Origin: Saccopteryx bilineata
Taxonomy: Eukaryota; Chordata; Mammalia; Chiroptera; Emballonuridae
DNA: 64,000 nt
Direction of reading: 5' to 3'
Assembly (NCBI RefSeq): GCF_036850765.1
Contig: NC_089490.1
Span: 108,817,074 to 108,881,073, forward strand
The notes beneath the pieces were generated by a model. That model saw only the letters and a program-made list of their open reading frames with translations. It had not been told where the DNA came from and did no database searches. The position numbers and the translations under genes are program-made. This document shows, one piece after another, positions 44,926 to 56,740 of this stretch. Numbering within the stretch: position 1 is the stretch's first letter; each line of letters opens with the position of its first letter.

Positions 44926-46047
44926 GTGGATGGGGATCCTCAAACCCCTCAGCGAGATCTTCTGAGCATGGCTTTTAAGATACCTAGAGGCAGAAAGAGC
45001 CCAATAGAGATCAGGGGAACTACCAGCTTTTGGGATATGCCCTTAAAGGCTCCAATGCCCCAAAGGGGTCTCCTAGAATGCCATCTGGGTCCAGCTTCAA
45101 TAGTGGAAAGGAAGGTCATTGAGCTAAAGCCTGCCAGGCTTACATGCCTCTACTGTGAGGAAACAGGGACACTGGAAGGTAGGCTTCCCCCTCACTCCTC
45201 TAAGGGAGGGTTCAGTCTCTTCCAGCCCTGCTCCAGCCACCTATGACCTAACCTTGCCCAGAAAGCTGGGGTTTGCCACTGAAGGCTGAAGGTGCCCAGG
45301 GCCGTTGGCCCCATCTACGACACTGTGGACTAGCCCAGGGTATTTGTTCCAAGAAGCAGGTAAACTGATCTCATTTGCACAAGGGCCACTTAACTATGTT
45401 TTGCCTGAATAGTCAGGTTTTTTATTCTTCCCTCGAAGATCTCTGTTGTGGGTATTGATAGCCCTATGTTCTGCTGCTTTTCTTAATATATAGTGTTTCC
45501 TTTATCCCTCCTATCTCAATGCCCCACTCATATTTCAGGCTGGGACCTACTCCTAATTTAGAGCTCTCTTTCCTCCTTTTGCCAACTTCTATTATGAATC
45601 TACCTTTGCCACCCAGCTTAGTGTATCCCAAGGTTCTCTTTACCGTGTCACAGTCACAGAGCTCCAGGGAAAAGCTACCTGGTCTCATCTCTCCAGGCAG
45701 AGGAGAACAGAAGCTCCATATCCACACATGCTGCAAATGGCTTCTCCAGTCTACCTGAATCATTACCAGTTAGAAGCAGCAGTCACTGGGACTTGAACAT
45801 GAGCTGCAAAGTATAGAATTGTGACAACAATTCCAGTGCCATGCGGACTTTTCCTGGATGTAGACTTTTTCTGGACTCCTGCTCCCAGATCCTACAGACT
45901 GAACTGTGATTGGGTTGCATTTTTCAGGGATTTGACATGGTGATGGGGCCAACTTGGACTTGGTGAACATGTTAAGGACACTACTCTTTTATGGATTCTT
46001 GCTGTATTGGCCAAGAGTTTGCTTAAAGGCTTTTAATCACTGTAAAA
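44926..46047 (+). pseudogene. Retrovirus-like sequence, broken, family unclear
   Basis: GC-richer sequence without long frames. Around 45120-45180 it has a Cys-rich CLYCEE / GHWK pattern in two different frames, reminiscent of a nucleocapsid zinc knuckle with a frameshift. The part from about 45617 on (CTTAGTGTATCCCAAGGTTC) is repeated at 63672-64000, so it is a dispersed repeat family. Assignment to a retroviral class is not secure. Confidence 0.45.
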
Positions 46048-46492
46048 AAAATAGAAGGCTGGATAAAGAAGATGTGGCACATATACACCATGGTATACTA
46101 GTCAGCTAGAAGAAATGATGACATTGAATCACTTACAGCAGATTGGTGGAATCTTGATAACATTATGCGGAGTGAAATAAGCGAATCAGAAAAAAAAAAC
46201 AAGAACTGCAGGATTCCATACATTGGTGGGACATAAAAGTGAGACTAAGAGACATGGACAGGAGTGTGGTGGTTACAGGGGGTGGGGGGAGGGAAGGAGG
46301 GAGGGGGAAGGGGGAGGGGTTCAAAGAAAACTGGATAGAGGGTGACAGAGGACAATCTCTCTTTGGATGATGGGTATGCAACAGAACTAAATGACAAAAT
46401 AACCTGGAAATGTTTTCTTTGAATATATGTACCCTGATTTATTGATGTCACCCCATTTAAATAAAAAATTTTTTATAAAAAAACAAAAAAAA
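46048..46492 (+). mobile_element. L1 3' end closing the composite
   Basis: Starts within the ORF2 C-terminus (GGCTGGATAAAGAAGATGTGG), passes the stop after CATTGGTGGGACATAA, a G-rich 3' UTR tract and CCCTGATTTATTGATGTCACC, and ends in an A-rich tail. It matches the L1 at 6472 and 8748 rather than the L1 at 39990, so two L1 subfamilies are joined in one unit. Confidence 0.9.
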
Positions 46493-47956
46493 GAAAAGAG
46501 TCAGGGATATAATCAGAACGTATAGCTGAGAGGAATACTTAGTGGTACACTTTGAGAAGAAAAGATGGAGATGGAGTAGGCGGACATTACAACTCCCACT
46601 TTCCAGAATCAAAGTAGATTACAAATTAACCTAGGAATAATCATCTTGAGAAACCAACTTTGGACTAAACTGAGAGGAATCTATATCCAAGCATTACCAA
46701 AGAAACCACATAAACTGATAGGAAGGGCGGAGATGGCTGCCCCACTCCCAGGAGCAAGAGGCAGCCTGGCAGTTCTCCCACAGTGAGATGGGTTTTCCAG
46801 AGAATTGTGGGTCCTCAGCCCCAGGACCAGAGCCCCATCCTAGAGCCCCAGAGCCTAGAAAAGGTGTATGGAGAGTATGTAGCTGAAAGAAGAGCCGGGA
46901 GACTGGAGTTGCAAGAGCAAAGTGTAGTCTCGGGGGCACAGGGAGATACTGTGGGGACAGCTACCCTGACCCCTGTACTGGTTCACTCCCCACACTTAAA
47001 GTGGCCATATTTCCTGGGAGAACCAAGCCAGCAAAAGGAAGCAATTACCCTGCCCACCAGAGGCTCTCCTGCTCTAGTCAGTGCAAAGAGTCACTTAGAA
47101 GTAGGGGGCACATCAAGGACACAGGTTTTGAGTGCTGAGGTCTGGCCTACACTGCCCCCCAAATTGCTGAATACCATCCAAAGGGTAGAAAGCCTCAGCT
47201 GGGGCAGTGGCCCTGGCACTTTGCCATTGTGGCAACAGTGAGGGGCGGAGCTCAGTGAGGCAACTTATGAGCCTGTGGGAGGTGGAGCCTGGCATGGCAA
47301 GGTGCCCCCCATGCCCAAAGGGGGTGGAGCCTGGTGAGGTGTCCTGAGCAGCCCAACCTGCAGACCATGAGTCCATGTTCCTGGCAGTGCCAGTGACCGA
47401 GTGCCCAAGGAGGCAGAAGTGGCAGTGGCAGGCTGGCAGACAGACCACACCTCAAGAATAGAGACTAGATAAAAGCCAAGAGTAGATAAAAGCCAGCATA
47501 GAAGTGCATCTGATATTTACAGCAGCATCTGGGCCCAGCAGAGGAAGCCACAAATTCTGGATCACCTGCAGCTCCTAGAAGGTTGCTAAGGGCAAGTAAT
47601 AAGCAGTAATCCCACTGGCCTGTGCCAGGTTCCAGCCAGAGAGATCCAGGGCTGGTATATCCAGTGGCCAGATATAAAGAGCATTAGCTCAAGACCTAAC
47701 AACCCTAGTTAGAGTGATATCTTAAGAAAGTGCTCCTCACACCTGACCCAGCTAAGGCATAGAAAATTCTGACACAGTAGCAAAAAGAGCAGTAGCAGCA
47801 GACAAGTAGCCCACACAAGTTATAAACAACAGCTGAGACAAACCCAAGAAGATCTAGAAAGAACAAAACTGAAAGCTGGAGGCAGACAACACTAACCCCA
47901 CACTCAGCTAGCTACACAGACAGCACATCCAAAGTAGCATCCTATACAGAGACAAA

Positions 47957-48850
47957 ATGGGAAGACAGAGAAATGCAATCCAAATGAATCAACAAGAAAA
48001 GTCCCAGAAAAAGAACTGAATAAGATGGAAATAACCAAGATACCAGAGGCAGAGTTTAGAATAATAATTGTTAGGATGCTCAAGGATCTTAGAGCAACAA
48101 TGGATGGACATAATGAGCACCTAAATAAAGAGATAGCAAGCATCAACAAGGACATTAAAATTATAAAAAAGAACCAGTCAGAAATGACAAATACAATATC
48201 AGAAATGAAGATTATACTAGAAGGAAATAAAAGCAGGTTAAATGAATCAGAGATTTAGAAGACAAATTAAACAAAAGCACAGAAGCAGAACAACAAAAAG
48301 AAAACAGGATCAAAAAGTTTGAGGAAACTCTATGACAACATGAAGAGAAACAACATCCACATAATAGGAATTCCTGAAGGAGAAGAGAAAGAAGAAGGGA
48401 TAGAGAACCTGTTTGAAGAAATCATAGCTGAAAACTTCCCTAAATTGATGAAGGAAAAAGTCACACAAGTTCAAAAAGCACAAAGAATCCCATTAAAGAG
48501 GAACCCAAAGACACTTACACCAAGAACCATCATAATTAAAATACCAAAGCTAAGAGATAAAGAAAGAATACTAAAAGCTGCAAGAGAAAAGAAATCAATT
48601 ATCTACAAAAGAGTCCCATAAGGATGACATCCAACTTTTCAACAGAAACACTTGAGACCAGAAGGGAATGGCAAGAAATATTCAAAGTAATGCAAAACAA
48701 GAGCCTACAACAAAGACTTCTTTATTCAGCAAGGCTATCATTTAAAATTAAAGAAGAAATAAAAAGCTTCCAAGACCAAAAAAACAAAAAAAAACCCCCA
48801 AACCTCAAGGAATTCATTACACCAAACCAATGCTGCAAGAAACGTTAAGG
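47957..48850 (+). pseudogene. L1 ORF1p remnant
   Basis: Starts MGRQRNAIQMNQQEKS, then an early stop. Frames at 48025-48258 (ITKIPEAEFRIIIVRMLKDL, coiled-coil), 48319-48621 (HIIGIPEGEE, RERILKAAREK-like) and 48624-48848 (STETLETRREW) follow in order. Several stops and shifts are present. Confidence 0.85.
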
Positions 48851-48929
48851 AACCTGTTGTAAACAGAACAAAGGGGGAGGAATCTAATAAAAAAATATAG
48901 ATTTAAAGAAAAAAATCGCAATAAACAAC

Positions 48930-51900
48930 TACATATCAATAATAACCTTAAATGTAAAAGGATTAAAGGCTCCAATCAAAGGACATAGGGTAGCTGCATG
49001 GATAAGAAAACAGGACCCATACATATGTTGTCTACAAGAGACCCACCTCAATACAAAAGATACATATAGATGGAAAATGAAAGGATGGAAAAAATATATC
49101 ATGCAAATAGAAATGAAAAAAAAACTGGGGTAGCAATATTTATATCTGACAAAATAAACTTTAAAATGAAGGCTATATATAGTAAGAGATAAAGAAGGTC
49201 AGTACATAATGATAAAGGAAACAATCCAACAGGAAGATATAACCATTATAAATATCTATGCACCTAATATAGGAGCACCTAAATATACAAAGAATATTTC
49301 GATGAACATAAAGGGACAGATTAATAGCAATACTATAATAGTAGGGGATTTTAATACTCCACTAACATTGATGGATAGATCCTCAAGTAAGAAAATTGAC
49401 AAAGAAACAGCAGCCTTAAAAAACACATTAGATCAACTGGATTTAATAGATATCTTCAGAACCTTTCACCCTAAAGCAACAGAATATACATTCTTTTCAA
49501 GTGCTCATGGTACATTCTCTAGGATAGGACACAAAATGAGTCTCAATAAATTTAAGAAGATTGAAATCATATCAAGCATCTTCTTGGATCACAATGGCAT
49601 GAATCTAGAAATCAACTCTAATAGAAAAACTAAAAAACACTCAAACACTTGGAAACTAAAAAGCATGTTATTAAATAATGAATGGGTTAACAATGAGATC
49701 AAGAAAGAAATAAAAAAATTCCTAGAAACGAATGACAGTGAGCATACAACAATTCAAAATTTATGGGACACAGCAAAAGCAGTCCTGAGAGGGAAGTTAA
49801 TAGCATTACAGGCATACCTTAAGAACAAAGAAAAAGTTCAAATAAACAACTTAACCCTGTATCTAAAAGATCTAGAAAAAGAAAAGCAAGTAAAGCCAGA
49901 GAAAATAGAAGGAAGAAAATAATAAAAATCAGAGTGGAAATAAATGACATAGAGGCTAAAAAAAAAATTGCAGAAAATCAATGAAACCAAGAGCTGGTTC
50001 TTTGAAAAGGTAAACAAGATTCATAAACCTTTAACCAGACTCACCAAGAAAAAAAGAGAGGATTCAAATAAATAAAATTAGAAACGAGAGTGAAGAAGAA
50101 ACAATTGACACAGCAGAAATAGAAATGATTGTAAGAAAATATATGAAGAACTGTATGCCAAAAAATTAGACAACCTAGGTGAAATGGAAAAATTCCTTAA
50201 ACATATAATTTCTCAAAAATCAATCTGAAAGAATCAGAAAACCTAAAGAGACCAATTACAACACATGACATCGAAACAGTTATCAAAATATTTCCAACAA
50301 ACAAAAGCCCTGGGCCAGATGACTTCACAGGTGAATTCTACAAAATATTCAAAGAAGAACTAACTTTTATCTTTCTCAAGCTATTTCAAAAAATTTAAGA
50401 AGAGGGAAAACTTCCAAGCTTCTTTTATGAGGTGACCATAATCTTCATTCCAAAACTAGGCAAAGACAATAAAAAGAAAAAACTATAGGCCAATATCCCT
50501 GATGAACTTAGATGCTAAAATTCTCAACAAAATATTAGCAAACCAGATCCAGCAATACATGAAAAAAATTATACATCATGATCAAGTGGGATTTATTCTG
50601 GGGAGGCAAGGCTGGTGCAACATTTGTAAATCAATTAATGTGGTTCATTAAATAATCAAAAGGATGGAGAAAAATTACATGATTATATCAATAGATGCAG
50701 AAAAAACATTTGATTAAATCCAGCACCCATTTATGATCAAAACTCTTAACAAAGTGGGAATAGAGGGAACATACATTAAAATGACAAAGGTCATCTATGA
50801 CAAATCCACAGTCAACATCATACCCAATGGGCAAAAAATAAAAGCAATCCCCTTAAGATCAGGAACAAGGCAGGGGTGCTCCCTTTTACTGCTCTTATTC
50901 AACATAGTTCTGGAAGTCCTAGCTATAGCAATCAGTCAAGAAGAAATAAAAGGCATCCAAATTGAAAAAAAAGAAGTAAACCTATCATTGTTTGCAGATG
51001 ATAGGATACTGTATATAGAAAACCCTAAAGTCTCAGTTAAAAAATTACTGGACCTGATAAATCAATTCAGCTAGGTGGCAGAATATAAAAGTAATATTCA
51101 GAAATCAGAGGCATTGTTATATACCAAAAATGAACTATCTGAAAGAGAAATTTAGAAAACAATCACCTTCATCATTGCAACAGAAAAATAAAGTACCTAG
51201 GAGTAAATTTATTTAACCATGGAGGTTAAAGACTTGTACTTGGAAAATTATAAAATATTGATAAAAGAAATCAAGGAAGATACATACAAGTGGAAGCATA
51301 TACCATGTTCATGAATAGGAAGAATAAACATCATTAAAATGTCTATATGACCCAAAGAAATTTATAAATTCAATGCAATTTCTATTAAAATACCAATGGT
51401 ATACTTCAAAAATATAGAACTAATATTCCAAAAACATATATGGAACCAAAAAAGAACACATATATCCTCTGCAATCTTGAAAATAGAGGATAAAGTGGGA
51501 GGTATCACACTTCCTGATATCAAGTTATACTACAAGGCCATTGTACTCAAAACAGCTTGGTACTGGCATAAGAACAGAAATATAGATCAATTGAACAGAA
51601 CAGATAACCCAGAAATAAATCTACATCTTTATGGACAATTGATACTTGACAATGGAGGTAACAGCATACACTGTAGTAAAGACAGTCTCTTTAACAAATG
51701 ATATTGGGAATATTGGACAGCTACCTGCCAAAAAATGAAACTAGACCACCAACTTACACCATTCACAAAAATAAACAAAAATGGATAAAAGACTTAAATG
51801 TAAGTCATGAGACCATAATCATCTTGGAAGAAACATAGGCAGTAAAGTCTCTGACATCTCTCAGAGCAATATATTTGCTGATTTATCTCCATGGGCAAGG

Positions 51901-52627
51901 GAAATAAAAGACAGGATGAACAAGTAGGACTATATCACACTAAAAAACGTTTGCACAGCTAAAGACAATAACAAAATAAAAAGACAAGCCACACAATGGG
52001 AGAACACATTTGACAGTACGTCTGATAAGGGGTTATTAACCAAAATATGATATATAAGAACTTGAAAACTCAACAGCAGGAAGATAAACAATCCAGTAAA
52101 AAAATGGGCAAAAGAAATGACAGACGCTTCTTAAAAGAGGACATATAGGTGTCCAATAAGCAGATGAAAAAATGTTCAACATCACTAATAATTAGAGAAA
52201 TGCAAATTAAAACCACAATAAGATAGCACCTCACACCAGTCAGAATTGCACTCATTAACAAAACAATACATAATAAGTGCTGGCGAAGATGTGGAGAAAG
52301 GGGAACCCTCCTTCACTGCTTGTGGGAATGCAGACTGGTGCAACCACTGTGGAAAACAGTATGGAGATTCCTCAAAAAAATTTAAAATCAAACTGCCTTT
52401 TGACCTAGACATCCCACTTTTAGGAATATATTCTAAGAACACCAAATCACTGATTCAAAAGAAGAAAAGCACCCCCATGTTTATTGCAGCATTGTTTACA
52501 ATAGCCAAGATCTGGAAACAGCCCAAGTGTCTGTCAATGGATAGGTGGATTAAAAAGCAGTGGTACATATACACAATGGAATACTATGGGGCTATGAAAA
52601 AGAAGAAATCTTACCTTTTGCGATAGC
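48930..52627 (+). pseudogene. L1 ORF2p remnant
   Basis: Order of motifs: start region with TLNVKGLKAPIKGHRV, endonuclease ([15 protein letters not shown]), RT ([13 protein letters not shown], where the usual D-D-M has become D-D-R) and a C-terminal cysteine motif near 52280-52330. Interrupted by many frameshifts. The longest surviving frame is 237 codons at 49209-49922. Confidence 0.87.
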
Positions 52628-52741
52628 ATGGATGGACCTGGAAACTATTATGCTAAGTGAAATAAGCCAGGCAGAGAAAAAAGAATATCATATGCCCTCA
52701 TTCATTTGAGGAATCTAATGAACAATGTGAACTGAGTAGCA

Positions 52742-53253
52742 CAGGGTTCCCCAAACTATGGCCCACATGCAGCCCTCTGAGGCCATTTATTTGCCCCTGC
52801 CGCACTTCCGGAAGGGGCACCTCTCACTGGTGGTCAGTGAGAGGATGCATCCTGTGCTCCTGGAGTACTGTATGTGGCAGCACCACAAAGCATGGCGTCA
52901 CTCACGTACAGTACTTCTTCCGGTGACACAAGACACAGGTGTCACAGCTCCAGAAGCACATCATATCACTTGTTACAGATAGCAGTGACAAATATGGAAC
53001 CGGACATTGACCATCTCATTAGCCAAAAGCAGGCCCATAGTTCCCATTGAAATACTGGTCAGTTTGTTGATTTAAATTTACTTGCTCTTTATTTTAAATA
53101 TTGTATTTGTTCCCGTTTTGTTTTTTTACTTTAAAATAAGATATGTGCAGTGTACATAGGGATTTGATCACAGTTTTTTTTTTATAGTTTGGCCCTCCAA
53201 CGGTCTGAGGGACAGTGAACTGGCCCCCTGTGTAAAAAGTTTGGTGACCCCAG
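52742..53253. mobile_element. Non-autonomous hAT element, 512 bp
   Basis: The termini CAGGGTTCCCCAAACT and (reverse complement) CTGGGGTCACCAAACT form a 16 bp inverted repeat with 13 matches. The 8 bp flanks GAGTAGCA (52734-52741) and GAGTAGCT (53254-53261) fit a hAT target duplication. A GTTTGGCCCTCCAACGG subterminal block is typical of mammalian hAT elements. Inserted in the L1 3' UTR, so it is younger than that L1. Confidence 0.9.
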
Positions 53254-53550
53254 GAGTAGCTGAATAGAGGCAGAGGCAGGATCAAAGGGACCAGAGAGAA
53301 AGCAGACAGAGGGAAAGGGAATTAGAGAATGGGATCAGAGAATGCAAAGAGTTTAGTGAAATTATATATACATAACAGAGCACTATAGAGAGCAGGAAAG
53401 CAAATCCTGGAGGGAAGGGGGGAAGGAGCGCTATTGGCCCACCATGATAGCTGGAACGCCCACTAGTGGATGGGAGGGGCCAGGTTGACCAGCACTGAAA
53501 AAGTGGGCAGTTTTTATAAAAAGATTCGCCATCATGACCATAGGTCATAA

Positions 53551-54727
53551 AGTTTTTGGGGGGCTACAGAGTCATGGCACCTTTCAAAGCTGGGTACAAC
53601 TGAAAGAAAATACATGGTACTCCAAAGTTGTAAGGCTTCTCTATGTTATTTTTTAGAATTTATATCTGCACTTCACTTCTGTAGTGTCTGATTCTTTCTT
53701 GGGCATTATTATAGTTACAAATGCAAAGCCTAGAACAAATCTGAATTATTCAGAGGAATTTCGTCTAGCCACCTTTTCTAATATTAGCACCTGCATTTGT
53801 TCCCTTTGTCACTCACTATCATACACACACATTGATTTATTTATTAGTTCAACAAATCATCTGCCTGGCAATGTTCTGGGCACTGAGGATATAGCAGTGA
53901 ATATGATAAAACTAATACTTTCATGCTGTTTACATTCAAGTAGGGGGAGATATACCAAAACAAAACAAACAAACAAAACTATATAATAATTCAGTTGGCA
54001 AAAAAGTGGCTTGAAGAAATGTAATGCAAGGTCCAGGCATAAATATGAGGGTTGTTTTCAATTTCTACAAGGACAAGTAGTAAGATCACAAAATCCTTTT
54101 ATGATTGAAGGCAAGAGTTAGTGTTACATTAATTTTGAACATTTTAAGGTTAAGATGCCTATTTGACATTGAAGTAGAGTCTGGGGAAACAGTTGACAAG
54201 TGTGAAATGTAGGAAAGAGGTCAGGGTAAAAAATATAGATTATAGGAATATGAGTAGGATTAATGACATGGGGCTGAATGGGATCACCTAAGAAACTGAT
54301 AGGGTATGAAGAAAAAAACAAAAAAAGAAAGAAAGATTCTGTACAGGAGATAGAAGCAATGTCCAATGACCTAGGCGAGACAGTTTCATGCTAAACAAAT
54401 TGAGAGAGGGGGATGGAGAGAGATGGGAAGAAGATATGGAGGGAGGAAAATATATGTCTATAGTTGTGTGCACTTTTATAACGAGACATTTCAGCATGGT
54501 TTTCTGTTATTGCGAGTTAGATAACTCTATCAAGATGCAGGTATAGTGTAGGTAGAAAAATAAATTTAATTGCAGAGGTCTAGCCATATTACATTAGTCA
54601 AGTCACTGTGGCCAGAGACACTAAGTATCGTTATGATGCAAAGTTGATTTTACTGTTACTAAAAGAATTTTACAATCCCAACCCACTTGTTCATGTACAA
54701 ACAACAATTTTAAGAAAAATAAATTTT
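53551..54727. other. Intergenic, with an ancient L2/MIR-type fragment
   Basis: An old repeat pattern lies at about 53830-53955 (TGCCTGGCAATGTTCTGGGC, ATATAGCAGTGAATATGAT). The segment at about 54130-54300 (GGTTAAGATGCCTATTTGAC) resembles another old interspersed repeat that I cannot name. No gene seen. Confidence 0.45.
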
Positions 54728-55115
54728 GGCTTGCCCAGGTCATGGCACAGTGGATAAATAATTGGCCAGAGATGCTTAAGACCTAGGTTCAAAACCCCAA
54801 GATGTTCAGCTTGAGTACGGGCTCACCAGCTTGAACTCAGGGTCACCAGCTTTCACATGGGATCATAGACATGATGTCATGGTTTCTGGCTTCAGCTTAA
54901 AGGTCTCTGGCTTGAAGCCCAAGGTCACTGGCTTGAGCAAGGGTCACTCACTCTGCTGTAGCCCCCTGGTCAAGGTACATATGAGAAAGCAATCAATGAA
55001 CAACTAAGGAGACTAAGGAGCTACAATGAAGAATTGATGCTTCTCATCTCTCTCCCTTCCTGTCTGTTTCTGTCTGTCCCTCTTTCTGTCTTTCTTGCAA
55101 AATAATAATAATAAT
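54728..55115 (+). mobile_element. tRNA-derived SINE (CTTGAGC subfamily)
   Basis: The head GGCTTGCCCAGGTCATGGCA is followed by repeated CTGGCTTGA(A/G) phrases, GGTCAAGGTACATATGAGAA, a TCTGTCTGTC tract and an (AAT)n tail. Same subfamily as the copy at 1579. Confidence 0.85.
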
Positions 55116-55211
55116 TTTGTTTCGCTCAAGCTGGTGACCTTGGGGTCTCAAACGTGGGTCCTCTGCATCCCAATCCAACACTCTATCCACTGTGTCACCG
55201 CCTGGCCAGGC
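55116..55211 (-). mobile_element. SINE 5' head, inverted, abutting the previous SINE
   Basis: The minus strand reads AGCCTGGCCAGGCGGTGACA at its start and stops inside the body after the GGTCACCAGCTTGAGC region. Only about 95 bp of the SINE 5' part is present, tail to tail with the SINE at 54728. Confidence 0.8.
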
Positions 55212-55579
55212 TGTTTCACTGGATTTTAAGATACATTGGGTTCTACATTTATACTCATTATTATTCTAATTTTCTTTTTTTTTAATTAATTCAATTATTT
55301 CCTAGTTTAAATTATATTTTGTATTAGGGTTTTCTGTTAAAAATAATTAGAGTTAAGAACTATGACCTAATTAACTAATTCTTTTTCTTAAACCTTAAAT
55401 GAAATTGTAATCTTTCAGTACTCCTAAAAATAACCTTGAAATTTGTAACTTCTTGTTTCTAAGTAAGGAAGTTAAATTGACTTCCTAGAAACGTGTAAAG
55501 GAAACAGATGTATAGGAGTTATATGCTTATTTGGTCACAAATGAATTCTGAGACTTTAATGAAAAGTGAAAGGTGAGGG

Positions 55580-55700
55580 TTTTTGGGGTTTTTTTTGTAT
55601 TTTTTTTTTTCTGAAGCTGGAAACTGCGATAGTCAGACAGACTCCCGCATGCGCCCGACCGGGATCCACCCGGCACGCCCACCAGGGGGCGACGCTCTGC
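55580..55700 (-). mobile_element. 5'-truncated Rhin-1-like SINE
   Basis: Only the 3' third of the SINE: minus strand GAGCGTCGCCCCCTGGTGGG, then GGGCGCATGCGGGAGTCTGT and a CTTCAGAAAAAA tail. The tRNA-like head is missing, so it lacks an internal promoter. Confidence 0.88.
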
Positions 55701-56645
55701 TATAGTTCTAGACACTAGATATTCATTTATTTTTATCATTTCATCATATTTGACTCAGTACACTTACTATTTAAACCAATTATTTAGTCAATGAATAAAA
55801 TGATATGGATGTATAGTGTTAGCCATATTGGTCATAATTATAAATTGGGCCTTCCTAGCATCTGTTTTCCTATTTTTTTGGAAAAATCATCTGCTCACAA
55901 ACTACAGTCTTGGGAGATTGTCAACTAGACTCTACTATTCTCCTGGTTAAAATGATTACTTTAAGTATGGACAGATAAACCTATTGAAAAATAAAATATG
56001 AATCTATATACTGTGACTTCAGTAAATAGAACCATGTTTGCTTTTCTTTTATATGAGTCATTTGATGCTTTCTACAAATGTGAGAAGTTTTAGGAAAAAT
56101 GTGATTTTTATGTGGAGAGTCAAACATTCATCATAATCATCCTCCAAAAATGTCAAATGCAAAAAGCAGTTGGAGAAGCAGCTATTGTCAAAATGTAGGC
56201 TGAAGAGAAAGTCTACATTTTCTTATTCCTTTGTAGTATTGCTCCTTGAGAGTCAAGATGTGTCATAAAAAAATAAATAGATAAAGATAAAAATTCACTT
56301 TTTGGCTAAGATATGTTTAGCCAAAATTTAGACTGTGTTGCAGGTCAGGTCCTTCAGGAAACAGACTCTGAGATAGAGGTTTATATATAGGATTTTGATT
56401 AAGGGGGGTACCTCAAAACGGCCTCTATGGGTCAGAAAGAGAAATTTCTGTCTAGGCAAAGGGAAACTTTGAACTGTGATTCAGTCCCAACAAAAATCTT
56501 TAGCTGACACTATGGAGAGCTCCGGAGGTGAGTGGCCCTTTAAGTTTGTTGTGATGTAACTTGAGAGGTCTAGGTTTTTATTGTCTCACATAAAATAATA
56601 ATTTGATGCTGTTGGTCCTGTTTATATCTAAAGTTAGATTGTAGA
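55701..56645. other. Intergenic; probable ancient repeat at 56345-56560
   Basis: No gene seen. The segment CAGGTCCTTCAGGAAACAGA to GATTCAGTCCCAACAAAAAT resembles a known old LTR or DNA-element consensus that I cannot name confidently. A possibly related segment (GAGAAGTAGACTCCCAAGAA) lies near 62153. Confidence 0.35.
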
Positions 56646-56740
56646 TCTGGGAGGGTTAACTCAGTTGGTTAGAGTGTCATCCGGAACAACAAAAAGTTGT
56701 GGGTTTGATCCCTGGTCAAACAGTACTTGTTGGCTGAAAG
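56646..56740 (+). mobile_element. tRNA-like SINE head
   Basis: GGTTAACTCAGTTGGTTAGA (A-box-like) and GGGTTTGATCCCTGGTCAAA (B-box-like) are clear tRNA-derived promoter elements. The body beyond is not clearly recognisable. The sequence does not fold as a complete tRNA, so it is not called a tRNA gene. Confidence 0.6.

Larger units (their letters stand above)
39990..46492 (+). mobile_element. Composite L1-retrovirus-L1 insertion with one TSD
   Basis: The 16 bp direct repeat GAAAAGAGTCAGGGAT occurs at 39974-39989 and 46493-46508, immediately outside an L1 5' truncation point and an L1 poly-A tail. Between them are an L1 ORF2 and partial 3' UTR (39990 to about 43512), a broken retroviral pol segment, a later SINE, further retrovirus-like sequence, and the 3' end of a different, younger-looking L1 subfamily (46048-46492). 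The shared flanks suggest one integration event or a later internal exchange. Confidence 0.75.
46555..53550 (+). mobile_element. Old full-length L1 with 5' UTR, interrupted by hAT
   Basis: 5' UTR-like GC-rich sequence (about 46555-47950; TGGAGATGGAGTAGGCGGAC near the start and GGTGGAGCCTGG phrases near 47280-47340), ORF1 remnant, ORF2 remnant and 3' UTR. A 512 bp hAT element splits the 3' UTR at 52742. Frames are heavily broken. The open frames over the 5' UTR have no coding support. The right edge is uncertain between about 53420 and 53550. Confidence 0.85.

Noticed and set aside
46783..47455. 152-codon plus-strand frame and shadow frames on the minus strand
   Set aside because: They lie in the GC-rich 5' UTR of an old L1 that continues directly into ORF1 remnants; no known protein motif.
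56646..56740. Possible tRNA gene because of A- and B-box-like sequences
   Set aside because: No complete cloverleaf or matching acceptor stem could be paired by eye; it fits a tRNA-derived SINE head.
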